10,150 bases of DNA from an uncultured Clostridia bacterium (GCA_937934775.1 CALGYL010000280.1:1-10150), one strand, 5' to 3'. Counted from the first letter of the stretch, positions 1-6,474 are shown. The notes: a model not told the origin generated them from the sequence alone. Numbers and translations are program-made.

Positions 1-514
1 GATGATGGGCATGGAGCGCGGCGAGAAGGCTGACCTGCACGGCATCCAGGTGGGTGTAGGCACCCGTCTGACGCTTTGCCTGTACGACTGGATCCGGACG
101 CTCACACCCGACCGCAAACGCGCCATGGGCTATATGGCCAATTTTAGTCCCGACGCTTGGGAGGCGATGGTCCGCCGCATTTTCGGCAAGACCGCACCGC
201 AGATTCTGGCCATCGAGGCCAAGGTTAAAAAGAACGATCCCGCGGCCCACGCCCGCCGCTTTGACGTGATCGAGGCCCGTTGGAGCGAAATTCTGAAGAT
301 CATCGAGGAAGAGTTGCCCGAGACCGACAAGATCGATCGGCTTATGCGTGATCTGGGCATGCCCCGCTTGCCCAAGGACCTGGGCATCTCCGAAGAAGAC
401 GCCAAGGACGCCTTCACCGGCTCCCGTGAGATCCGGGACAAATACCTGTCCGGCAGCGTTCTGTGGGACATGGGCCTGACGGACGAAGCCCGCGAGAGAA
501 TTCACGCGGATTGA
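1..514 (+). CDS. araM: sn-glycerol-1-phosphate dehydrogenase (AraM/EgsA-like), 3' part
   Basis: This is the C-terminal part (about 170 residues) of a protein whose start lies left of the window; the frame is open from base 2. The family (iron-containing alcohol dehydrogenase/G1PDH fold) reduces dihydroxyacetone phosphate to sn-glycerol 1-phosphate with NAD(P)H in the cytoplasm. The main signature is the segment near the left edge reading ADLHGIQVGVGTRLTLCLYD: the LHG-x-x-VGVGT block is typical of AraM/EgsA, and its His is expected to be a metal ligand. The helical C-terminal domain ends with IRDKYLSGSVLWDMGLTDEA, also typical of AraM tails (IRDRY..LDLLWDLGL). In Bacillus the G1P product feeds a prenyl-glyceryl lipid, but the substrate pathway here cannot be seen. 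The gene is followed by repeat copy A and a U-tract terminator. Other iron-alcohol dehydrogenases are less likely. The cofactor-binding half is not in the window. Confidence 0.8.
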   Translation, partial: MMGMERGEKADLHGIQVGVGTRLTLCLYDWIRTLTPDRKRAMGYMANFSPDAWEAMVRRIFGKTAPQILAIEAKVKKNDPAAHARRFDVIEARWSEILKIIEEELPETDKIDRLMRDLGMPRLPKDLGISEEDAKDAFTGSREIRDKYLSGSVLWDMGLTDEARERIHAD

Positions 515-573
515 GGAGACAGGGGGAGACGATGCGGGGCGCTGCCCCTGCACCTCCGCAAAGGGAGATAAAA
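515..573. other. intergenic spacer after araM with a small GC hairpin
   Basis: Non-coding stretch between the araM stop codon and repeat copy A. It holds a short perfect hairpin, GGGGC (536-540), loop GCT, GCCCC (544-548), with no U-tract behind it. A similar short hairpin, GGGC-TGC-GCCC, sits near copy B at 6445-6455, there with a T-tract. No ORF, promoter or ribosome binding site of note was seen. Confidence 0.5.
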
Positions 574-598
574 GAGAGAGGGCAGAGGCCTTCTCTCT
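574..598 (+). terminator. left flanking hairpin of repeat copy A (terminator stem without U-tract)
   Basis: Stem of 11 bp: AGAGAGAGGGC (573-583), loop AGAG, GCCTTCTCTCT (588-598), with one G-T wobble. An A-rich run (AAAA, 570-573) lies before it, but GAGCATC follows instead of a T-tract. Positions 574-598 are repeated at 799-823 with a single difference, in the loop. Alone this stem would be a weak terminator. It is best read as the first of two copies of one hairpin that bracket the repeat core. Confidence 0.7.
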
Positions 599-798
599 GA
601 GCATCAAAAAACCCGTATGGTTTTTTGATGCGATGGAAGAAGTGCTTCGTGCGCCTAAAATCCTGCCGGATTTCCGAGCGGCGCACTGACTTAAGGTACT
701 GTTTCTACCACCAGTGTGCGCACTGATGGTAGAAACACGCTTCCGGCGCACAGGTCGCCGGAAGCGAATGAAGCAGAACGAGACTTTGTTGATGGTCT
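599..798 (+). repeat. dispersed structured repeat, copy A core (about 200 nt)
   Basis: This core matches the reverse complement of 6507-6707. Over the best-aligned 197 nt (601-797 against 6705-6509) a hand count gives about 13 substitutions and two single-base indels, roughly 92% identity. It contains in order: a 13-bp AT-rich stem GCATCAAAAAACC/GGTTTTTTGATGC (601-631); a nested fold with outer stem GTGCGCC/GGCGCAC and inner stem AAATCC/GGATTT; a long imperfect stem starting GTTTCTACCA and ending TGGTAGAAAC (701-736); and a perfect 11-bp stem CGCTTCCGGCG/CGCCGGAAGCG. The ends carry a weak inverted repeat (CATCAAAAAA at left; CATCAACAAA reading inward from the right). It encodes no convincing protein. 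It lies downstream of araM in the same orientation. I do not recognise the family; a MITE-like element or structured RNA are the main possibilities. Confidence 0.85.
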
Positions 799-829
799 GA
801 GAGAGGGCAGAAGCCTTCTCTCTCTTTTT
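799..829 (+). terminator. rho-independent terminator (right flanking hairpin of copy A)
   Basis: Stem GAGAGAGGGC (799-808), loop AGAA, GCCTTCTCTC (813-822), one G-T wobble, followed by TCTTTTT (823-829). This is a complete intrinsic terminator for transcription from the araM side. Its first 25 nt repeat the left hairpin at 574-598, but only this copy has the T-tract and only the left one has the preceding A-run. Confidence 0.85.
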
Positions 830-899
830 ATGGCGCAGAACAGTCTGGGTTTTGTGCAGGCCGTCTCCGGAGGCCTCTGCGCGGAAGTTTCTGGGGAGA

Positions 900-1727
900 T
901 CACCGCCGCTGGCGGGGAGCTGGGGGCAGCGCCTCTGGAACTGCTCCGGCGACTTCTCTTGGCAGCGTGACGATCACCTCGACGCTGTCCGGCTTTTCCA
1001 GAATGCGGCTGACGGCCTTGACGCCCGCCCGGTTGAGCGAGCGCACAGTGGCCAGCAGCGCGTTGACGAACATGCGTTGGTCCCGGCAATAGATGCGCAC
1101 GGGCCGGGGCACGGGGCGTTCACTGCGGCTGATGAGGTTCTCCAGCGCGCGGACGCTCATTCCCTCCTCCGATGCCCGTGCGACGAGGGCCAGTTGCGTG
1201 GCTTCGCCCGGTATATGCAGGAGCGCCCGCGCGTGGCGTTCGCCCAGTGGAGCGCCCAGCAGCGCGTCCCGGACGGCGTCGGGCAGCGCCAGCAGGCGCA
1301 GGAGGTTGGCCACCGCGCTCTGGCTGCGCCCCAGCCGCTCCGCGATTTCCCGCTGGGTCAGCCCGTGCTGCTGGATCAGCCTCCGGCAGGCCTCGGCCTC
1401 GTCCAGATAGTGCAGTTCTTCCCGCTGCAGGTTCTCCACCAGCGACAGGATCGCCGCCTCGCTGTCCGTCGCTTCCACCACCAGCGCGTCTACGCTGACC
1501 GCGCCCAGTTTTCGGAGCGCGCGCAGGCGGCGTTCTCCGGCGATCAATTCATATCCGCCGGGACAGGGGCGTACCATCGGCGGCGACAGAAGGCCGTCAC
1601 GCTCGATGGATTCTGCGAGTGCGGCGATGGAATCCTCCTGAAAGCGGCGGCGCGGCTGTTCCCGGGACGGCGCCACCGCGCTCAAGGGTACGCGCCGGAT
1701 CACGCGGCGCAGCGGATGCACATCCAT
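900..1727 (-). CDS. noc: Noc-like nucleoid occlusion / ParB family DNA-binding protein
   Basis: 275-residue ParB/Spo0J/Noc family protein. Known members bind CTP, load at a palindromic site and spread along DNA; Noc keeps the division septum off the nucleoid. The ParB N-terminal domain includes the CTP-binding motifs GERR (64-67) and ENLQR (98-102). The helix-turn-helix follows at about 122-142 (GLTQREIAERLGRSQSAVAN). The C-terminal segment IYCRDQRMFVNALLATVRSLNRAGV, ending in VEVIVTLPR, resembles the Noc dimerisation region more than Spo0J. The ATG at 1727 was chosen because GGAGG lies 7 nt upstream (1735-1739); an in-frame start at 1787 would run through a terminator hairpin. The N-terminus is short and lacks the long leader that carries the membrane-binding helix of B. 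subtilis Noc, though LRRVIRRV (6-13) could be a reduced version. No parA neighbour is visible. A ParB paralogue is the alternative. Confidence 0.85.
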   Translation of the reverse strand: MDVHPLRRVIRRVPLSAVAPSREQPRRRFQEDSIAALAESIERDGLLSPPMVRPCPGGYELIAGERRLRALRKLGAVSVDALVVEATDSEAAILSLVENLQREELHYLDEAEACRRLIQQHGLTQREIAERLGRSQSAVANLLRLLALPDAVRDALLGAPLGERHARALLHIPGEATQLALVARASEEGMSVRALENLISRSERPVPRPVRIYCRDQRMFVNALLATVRSLNRAGVKAVSRILEKPDSVEVIVTLPREVAGAVPEALPPAPRQRR

Positions 1728-1741
1728 CGCAGGTCCTCCAC

Positions 1742-1770
1742 AAAAAATTCCCGCACTATATATGCGGGAA
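1742..1770 (-). terminator. rho-independent terminator after the MFS gene
   Basis: On the - strand, TTCCCGCA (1770-1763), 7-nt loop TATATAG, TGCGGGAA (1755-1748), then TTTTTT (1747-1742). It lies 27 nt after the MFS stop codon and ends 3 nt before the GGAGG of noc. It therefore separates murG-MFS transcripts from noc, although all three genes are on the same strand. Confidence 0.85.
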
Positions 1771-1782
1771 AGACTTATGCAA
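1755..1782 (-). promoter_or_regulatory. candidate noc promoter embedded in the MFS terminator
   Basis: On the - strand, TTGCAT (1782-1777) and TATAGT (1760-1755) are separated by 16 nt. The -10 box matches TATAAT at 5 of 6 positions and lies in the loop and edge of the terminator hairpin. The predicted start point near 1748 gives a leader of about 20 nt that includes the noc ribosome binding site. The -35 match is weak. Confidence 0.45.
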
Positions 1783-1796
1783 GGCACGTTCGACGA

Positions 1797-3044
1797 TCAT
1801 TTCGCCGTGACAGGGATAAGACGCCGAACCAGAATCCATCCAACCATACCCGCCGTCAGCATGGCGAGATACACCGGCAGGTACCCGGCGCGTTCGACGA
1901 TCGCGCCGGCGAGATAGGTGCTGAAGGACAATGGCGCCATCATCAGCGCGCTGAGCACAATGGTGTCCGATCGCTTTTCTTCGGATACCTGGGCGACCAT
2001 GTGCTGAAAAAACCCGGTTCCGGCGGATGTGTTGACCGATACCAGCACCATCGCCAGCGACAGCGGCACCATCACCGGGCACCCCGCCCGGGCGACGAAG
2101 TAGCACGCGATGTTTGCGATGGCGCAGAGGACGCCCAGCGCCTGGGCCATGCGCATCATCACCGGGTAGCTCAGGCGCCTGCAGACCTGCGCCCAGAGCG
2201 CGCCCGAGAGGATCTGCCCTGCCACCGGCATGAACACCAGAATCGACAGCTGCGCCTCGCTGAGCCCCGCCTCGCGCCCAAACATCAGGTTGATCGGCGC
2301 GGCCATCAGCGTGAGTGTGTACAGCATGCGGGTTATCAGCGAATGGCGCACCGGCGGCGCTTCCTTTAGGATGGGCAGCATGCGCGCGATATACCGAATC
2401 GGGTGGACCGGCGGCTGCTCGGGTGCGCTTTCGTGAGGCACATCCCGGATCAGCGACAGCGCCACCGCGTCGAGCAGCATCAGAATGCCCGCCAGCGCGA
2501 AAATCACCGCGTACTGGGTCTGGAAGCTCAACTGCCCGCCCAGAAGCGTCTTGAGCACCCAGCCCACGCCCAGCCCCGCGATGCCGGCGTAGGTCTGCTG
2601 TATGGAGACCACCTCGCCACGCCGCGCGATGGGCAGCGTGCGCGTGCAGATCTGCAGCCAGCACAGGCTGAGCATGCCATCTGTCAGAAAAAAAAGCGCG
2701 TACAGGCCCAGAAAAAGCCAGGCCGCCGCGGGGCCGGTCACGCCCAGCACCATCATCAGTGCCATGAGCAGGATCAGCGGGCGGCTGAGAAAGCCCACGA
2801 CGCCCATCAGACGCGACTGCGAGCGAAATTTGTGGATGAATAAGCCAAGAAAAAACTGGCCAAGCAGCCAGCACAGCGACCGGGTCGTCGCCGCGAAGCC
2901 AGCCAGCGCCGCGGAGCCGGTGGTCAGGCGTATGAAGTTGGTAACCACCGTGTCGCCCTGCAAAAAGGAGAGCCCCGCCCAAAAGATGGTGCCCTCCAGA
3001 ATCATCAGATTCGCGTTTCGATCGGCAGCCCTCGCATCAAACAT
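1797..3044 (-). CDS. MFS family transporter, substrate unknown
   Basis: 415-residue polytopic membrane protein with about twelve hydrophobic segments in two halves, separated by a charged cytoplasmic loop around residues 205-235 (RDVPHESAPEQPPVHPIRYIARMLP). Length and layout fit the major facilitator superfamily. A basic stretch after the second segment (IHKFRSQSRLMG) is in the position of the family's loop 2-3 motif. No signature identifies the substrate, so drug, sugar or peptide-fragment export or import are all possible. The start ATG at 3044 has GGAG 7 nt upstream on the - strand. The gene begins 33 bp after the murG stop codon on the same strand, so the two are probably co-transcribed. 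A strong terminator follows it. Confidence 0.8.
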   Translation of the reverse strand: MFDARAADRNANLMILEGTIFWAGLSFLQGDTVVTNFIRLTTGSAALAGFAATTRSLCWLLGQFFLGLFIHKFRSQSRLMGVVGFLSRPLILLMALMMVLGVTGPAAAWLFLGLYALFFLTDGMLSLCWLQICTRTLPIARRGEVVSIQQTYAGIAGLGVGWVLKTLLGGQLSFQTQYAVIFALAGILMLLDAVALSLIRDVPHESAPEQPPVHPIRYIARMLPILKEAPPVRHSLITRMLYTLTLMAAPINLMFGREAGLSEAQLSILVFMPVAGQILSGALWAQVCRRLSYPVMMRMAQALGVLCAIANIACYFVARAGCPVMVPLSLAMVLVSVNTSAGTGFFQHMVAQVSEEKRSDTIVLSALMMAPLSFSTYLAGAIVERAGYLPVYLAMLTAGMVGWILVRRLIPVTAK

Positions 3045-3077
3045 AGGTTTTCTCCGGGGGCATCGCCCGCTTAACGT

Positions 3078-4139
3078 TTATATGGCGTATTCGCGTATGT
3101 ACTTGAGCACGTTTTTCAGGCCGTTGGCCGAAGGTTCCTTTTCCATCGCGTCGATCAGGCTGCCCCGGTCCTTGTAGACCTCAACGACGCGGCTTCTGAG
3201 CGCCTCGGGCGTCATATCCTCCTGATAGAGCACCCGCGCCAGACCGCGCGCCTCAAAGGACTGGGCGTTCAAAATCTGGTCGCCCCGGCTGGCGGTCTTG
3301 GGGTAGGGGATTAAAAGCGATGGCTTCCGCAGCGCCAGAATCTCCGACAGCGTATTTGAGCCCGCCCGGGAGATCAGAACATCCGCCGCCGCGTAGGCGT
3401 GGGGCATCTCCTCGTTCAGGTATTCCTTCTGGCAGTAATTGGCGGTGCCCTCCAGATTGGTGTCGAGGTTTCCCGCGCCGCACAGGTGCAGCACTTGAAA
3501 GCCTGTGGTCAGGCCCGAAAGCGCCTGCCGAAGCGCGCGGTTGATCGACTGCGCGCCGCTGGAGCCGCCTACCACCATCAAAACCGGGCGGTCGTCGCGG
3601 AAGCCGAACAACTTCAGGCCCTTTTCGCGGGAACCTGAGAACAGCTCCGGCCGGAGCGGCGTGCCCACGTACAGGCCCTTCGCGCCCGCGAGCTTCGCGG
3701 CCTCGGGGAAGGTGCACAGAAGCTTTTTCGCGAACGGTATCGCCAGCTTGTTGGCGAGACCCGGCGTCATGTCGCTCTCGTGCAATAAGACCGGAATGCG
3801 CAGCGCTGCCGCGCCGTAGACCACCGGCACCGACACAAACCCACCTTTGGCAAACACCAGGTTGGGCTTCAGCTTGCGCAGAAGAGACAGCGACTGTCCC
3901 GCGCCGGCAACCACCTTCAGCGGATCGGTCAGATTTTTCAAATCAAAGTAGCGGCGAAGTTTGCCGGTTGACACGGCGTGATAGGTCACGCCTGGAATGG
4001 CTTCAACCAGCCTGCGCTCAATGCCGTCGGCCGTGCCGACGTAGTGTACATCCCAGCCCTCGGAGAGGAGGGACGGAATCAGCGCCAGATTGGGCGTCAC
4101 GTGGCCCGCGGTACCGCCGCCGGTCAATACGATGCGCAT
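3078..4139 (-). CDS. murG: UDP-GlcNAc:lipid I N-acetylglucosaminyltransferase MurG
   Basis: 353-residue GT28 glycosyltransferase that transfers GlcNAc from UDP-GlcNAc to lipid I on the inner face of the cytoplasmic membrane, making lipid II for peptidoglycan. Motifs in order: the N-terminal glycine loop GGGTAGHVTP (7-16), GGFVSVPVV (99-107), HESDMTPGLANK (120-131), the second-domain loop GGSSGAQSIN (191-200), the UDP-GlcNAc site SRAGSNTLSE (257-266) and PYPKTASRGDQILNA (278-292). HESD in place of the HEQN of B. subtilis and E. coli MurG marks the clostridial form, also seen as a second MurG in some bacilli. The ATG at 4139 begins directly at MRIVLTGGG. A TTG one codon earlier (4142) is possible and would sit 7 nt from a GGGTGG ribosome binding site. 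The gene is not in a dcw cluster here. The MFS gene follows in the same operon and dnaX is divergent. Confidence 0.93.
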   Translation of the reverse strand: MRIVLTGGGTAGHVTPNLALIPSLLSEGWDVHYVGTADGIERRLVEAIPGVTYHAVSTGKLRRYFDLKNLTDPLKVVAGAGQSLSLLRKLKPNLVFAKGGFVSVPVVYGAAALRIPVLLHESDMTPGLANKLAIPFAKKLLCTFPEAAKLAGAKGLYVGTPLRPELFSGSREKGLKLFGFRDDRPVLMVVGGSSGAQSINRALRQALSGLTTGFQVLHLCGAGNLDTNLEGTANYCQKEYLNEEMPHAYAAADVLISRAGSNTLSEILALRKPSLLIPYPKTASRGDQILNAQSFEARGLARVLYQEDMTPEALRSRVVEVYKDRGSLIDAMEKEPSANGLKNVLKYIREYAI

Positions 4140-4177
4140 CAAGGCCGAACCACCCTTCGAAAAATCGCCATACTACA

Positions 4178-4186
4178 ATTATAGCA
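4178..4186 (-). promoter_or_regulatory. murG promoter, extended -10
   Basis: On the - strand, TGCTATAAT (4186-4178) is a perfect extended -10 element (TG-n-TATAAT), placed about 40 nt before the murG start codon. No good -35 box is seen 16-18 nt upstream, which is acceptable for an extended -10 promoter. Confidence 0.65.
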
Positions 4187-4235
4187 TGCCGGGCGCGAAA
4201 TGCCTTGCAGATGATGTTAAATGAGCTTTTGTTAT

Positions 4236-4264
4236 TTGCGAATTCGGACATTTTGGATTATGAT
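4236..4264 (+). promoter_or_regulatory. dnaX promoter
   Basis: TTGCGA (4236-4241), 17-nt spacer, TATGAT (4259-4264), ending 31 nt before the dnaX ATG. It is divergent from the murG promoter, with about 50 bp between the two -10 boxes. An AGGGGGG ribosome binding site (4283-4289) follows. Confidence 0.6.
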
Positions 4265-4295
4265 AGAAGAAGACAATTTCCAAGGGGGGAAACCC

Positions 4296-5906
4296 ATGGC
4301 CTATCAGGCGCTGTACCGGACGTGGCGGCCGGAAAAATTCGAGGACGTGGTGGGGCAGGACGCGATCGTAAAAACCCTTGTGCAGCAGATCGAGTCAGGC
4401 CGTATCGCTCACGCCTACCTGTTCTGCGGCAGCCGTGGCACCGGCAAGACCACCACCGCCAAGATCCTGGCCCGGGCGATCAACTGCATGCATCCGCTGC
4501 CAGGCGCGGACCCCTGCGGCGCGTGCGAGGCCTGCCAGTCCATCCAGCAGGAGCGCGCCATGGATGTGGTGGAGATCGACGCGGCCTCCAATAACGGCGT
4601 GGACGAGATCCGCGACCTGCGGGAGAAGATCCAGTACCCGCCGTCGGTGGGCCGTTATAAAGTGTACATCGTCGACGAGGTTCACATGCTCTCCACCGGC
4701 GCGTTCAACGCGCTGCTTAAGACGCTGGAGGAGCCGCCCGCCCACGCGGTGTTCATTCTGGCCACCACCGAACCTCAAAAACTGCCCGCTACCATCCTGT
4801 CCCGCTGCCAGCGGTTCGACTTCCGGCGCATCCCGGCCAGGCTCATCGAGGAGCGGCTGGAGAAAGTGCTGAAGGCCTCCGGCGTCAAGGCGGAGAGCGA
4901 GGCGATCCAGTTGATCGCAAGGTCCGCGGAGGGCGGCATGCGGGACGCGCTGTCGCTTCTGGACACCTGCATGTCGGATGACCTTCTGACCGCCGCCAGG
5001 GTGCGGGAAGCGCTGGGCGCGTCCGGCCGGGAGGCGATGTACGAGTTTGCGGACGCGCTGATCGCGTCCGATGCCGGACGGGCGCTGACCCTGATCGGCC
5101 GCGTGATGGACGCCGGGCGGGACCCGCAGGTGTTTGCACGGGAGGTCACCGGGCACCTGCGCGCGCTGCTTCTGGCCCAGGCGGTCAAGGAAGGGCTGGA
5201 GGATCTGATTGAGTGTACCCGGGAGGAAGCCGCGCGGCTTCAGAAGCAATCGTCCGGCGCGAGTACCGAAGGGCTGACCCGGTGGATGGAGCTTTTTATG
5301 CGGAGCGAGGGCGACATGAAGTGGATGGCGCAGCCCAGGAGCGCGCTGGAGCTGGCCGCGGTGCGCTGCTGCCGACCGGAGCGGGAAGGCAGCCCGGAGG
5401 CGCTTTCGGAGCGCCTGGCGCGGCTGGAGGAGAAGCTGGCAAACCTTTCCTCCCTGCCGTTCGAGCCCAACGCGCCCAAAGCCGCGCCTCCGCCCAGAAA
5501 GGACGCCCCGGCGCAACCTTTGCCCCAGGCCGCCCCCGCCCAGCCCAAGCCGGAGAAGGCGTTTAAAGCCAGCGAGCCTGCCGGGACGGACAAGTACCGC
5601 GCGGCGCTGGAAGTGATCGCCAAGGAGCAGCCGCAGATCTACGGCATGGTGAAGGACGCGGTCTTTCGCGGCCTGGACGGGGACACGGTGCTTCTGGAAC
5701 TGCCCAAAACCCGCGCGTTCTACCGGCAGATTCTGGAAAAAGACGACAAGCGTGCGCTGATCGAGCAGGCGATGGCCCAGGGGTTCGCCCGTCCCGCGCC
5801 CATTCGGTTTGTACAGGGCGGCGAAGCGCCCAAGACGGACGTCCGCACCCTGGAGCAGGCGTATGATGTGTTCGGCCGCGACAAGGTCAGCGTGCTGGAC
5901 GAATAA
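4296..5906 (+). CDS. dnaX: DNA polymerase III subunits gamma/tau (clamp loader ATPase)
   Basis: 536-residue AAA+ ATPase that, with delta and delta', loads the beta sliding clamp during replication. The start MAYQALYRTWRP is the family's conserved N-terminus and follows an AGGGGGG ribosome binding site. Motifs: Walker A GSRGTGKT (45-52); four zinc cysteines at 64, 74, 77 and 80 (C-x9-C-x2-C-x2-C); Walker B VYIVDEVH (123-130); sensor 1 ATTEP (156-160); and SRC (169-171), containing the arginine finger. Domain III follows to about residue 370. A Pro/Ala/Lys-rich linker spans about 395-435, and a tau-like C-terminal domain of about 100 residues ends the protein. No clear A-AAA-AAG slip site occurs in or near the linker, so a separate gamma product is not predicted. 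The gtrA-like gene follows after 11 bp; the usual partners ybaB and recR are absent downstream. Confidence 0.96.
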   Translation: MAYQALYRTWRPEKFEDVVGQDAIVKTLVQQIESGRIAHAYLFCGSRGTGKTTTAKILARAINCMHPLPGADPCGACEACQSIQQERAMDVVEIDAASNNGVDEIRDLREKIQYPPSVGRYKVYIVDEVHMLSTGAFNALLKTLEEPPAHAVFILATTEPQKLPATILSRCQRFDFRRIPARLIEERLEKVLKASGVKAESEAIQLIARSAEGGMRDALSLLDTCMSDDLLTAARVREALGASGREAMYEFADALIASDAGRALTLIGRVMDAGRDPQVFAREVTGHLRALLLAQAVKEGLEDLIECTREEAARLQKQSSGASTEGLTRWMELFMRSEGDMKWMAQPRSALELAAVRCCRPEREGSPEALSERLARLEEKLANLSSLPFEPNAPKAAPPPRKDAPAQPLPQAAPAQPKPEKAFKASEPAGTDKYRAALEVIAKEQPQIYGMVKDAVFRGLDGDTVLLELPKTRAFYRQILEKDDKRALIEQAMAQGFARPAPIRFVQGGEAPKTDVRTLEQAYDVFGRDKVSVLDE

Positions 5907-5917
5907 CGGAGAGAGAA

Positions 5918-6337
5918 ATGCTGAAAAAATTGTTTGACAAGAGCCTTCTGTACTTCCTTCTGATCGGTGTGGGCAACACCCTTCTTTCGATGGGGATCAT
6001 GTTCCTCCTGTATAAAGTGGGATTTGGATACTGGGGCTCCAGCGCCGTGGCCTTCACCGTGACCAGCATCCTGAGCTTTCTTCTGAACAAGAAGTTGTCT
6101 TTTCAGTACGAGGGGCATGTGTGGGCGGCGGCGCTGCGCTTCGCGTTGGTGATCGCCGTGTGCTACCTGTTGGCCTATTCGGTCGCGCAACCCGCCACCG
6201 GCTGGCTGCTCCAGAAGTTCCTGGGTACGGCGGTCGAGGCCAAAACCATCGACAAGGTCGCGCTCCTGACCGGCCAGGTGATCTTCACCGGCCTCAACTA
6301 CTTCGGCCAGCGCTTCTTCGCGTTCCGCAAGGCGTAG
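5918..6337 (+). CDS. GtrA-family four-helix membrane protein
   Basis: 139-residue integral membrane protein of the GtrA/DPMS family. Members are thought to move or support polyprenyl-phosphate-linked sugars during decoration of cell-surface polymers; the exact substrate cannot be read from sequence. Four hydrophobic helices are visible at about 9-32, 38-57, 70-90 and 111-131. Family motifs are LLNKKLSFQ after helix 2 (55-63) and NYFGQRFFAFRK at the end (127-138). The short charged N-terminus MLKKLFDKS is also typical. The ATG at 5918 follows GGAGAG with proper spacing, and the gene starts 11 bp after the dnaX stop, so it is almost certainly in the dnaX operon. A GtrA partner glycosyltransferase, often adjacent, is not present here. 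The family is well supported, the role is not. Confidence 0.88.
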   Translation: MLKKLFDKSLLYFLLIGVGNTLLSMGIMFLLYKVGFGYWGSSAVAFTVTSILSFLLNKKLSFQYEGHVWAAALRFALVIAVCYLLAYSVAQPATGWLLQKFLGTAVEAKTIDKVALLTGQVIFTGLNYFGQRFFAFRKA

Positions 6338-6474
6338 CGAGACGTGAGCCCCCGGAAGGCGTTTTCAGCCGGAGGATTCCTTTTGGCCCCCTAAAAGGAA
6401 CTGGACATGGCCAGAGACACCATTCCCTCAAGCGGGATTTCAAGGGGCTGCGCCCTTTTTCGCTCTTAGTAAGA
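6338..6474. other. intergenic region between gtrA-like gene and repeat copy B
   Basis: Non-coding stretch with several small inverted repeats: TTCCTTTT (6377-6384) with AAAAGGAA (6393-6400), CTGG (6401-6404) with CCAG (6411-6414), and the terminator described separately. No ORF with a ribosome binding site was seen. Confidence 0.5.
6442..6460 (+). terminator. rho-independent terminator of the dnaX-gtrA operon
   Basis: Stem AAGGGGC (6442-6448), loop TGC, GCCCTTT (6452-6458, one G-T wobble), ending in a run of five T (6456-6460). It lies about 105 nt after the gtrA-like stop and would stop + strand transcripts before they run antisense through repeat copy B. Confidence 0.65.

Noticed and set aside
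599..798. Repeat core as a degenerate group IIC intron, since those introns insert beside terminator hairpins
   Set aside because: At about 200 nt it is too short for an intact intron, I found no domain V-like hairpin, and intron insertion would not duplicate the terminator. Not formally excluded; a covariance search would decide.
856..880. A terminator for noc at AGGCC...GGCCT
   Set aside because: Only a 5-bp stem with a 9-nt loop and no T-tract on the - strand, so there is too little to call it.
1728..1787. A longer Noc start at 1787 adding 20 residues
   Set aside because: The extension would be encoded by the MFS terminator hairpin and the noc ribosome binding site, and no ribosome binding site precedes it.
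852..2369. A + strand ORF of about 505 codons across noc and the MFS gene
   Set aside because: It has no ribosome binding site or recognisable domain, is antisense to two well-supported genes and is rich in Arg/His/Gln, as expected for an antisense frame in GC-rich DNA.
5736..5750. A-rich run in dnaX (GGAAAAAGAC) as a programmed frameshift site for a gamma product
   Set aside because: It is GAAAAAG rather than A-AAA-AAG and lies about 480 codons in, close to the C-terminus rather than at the linker.
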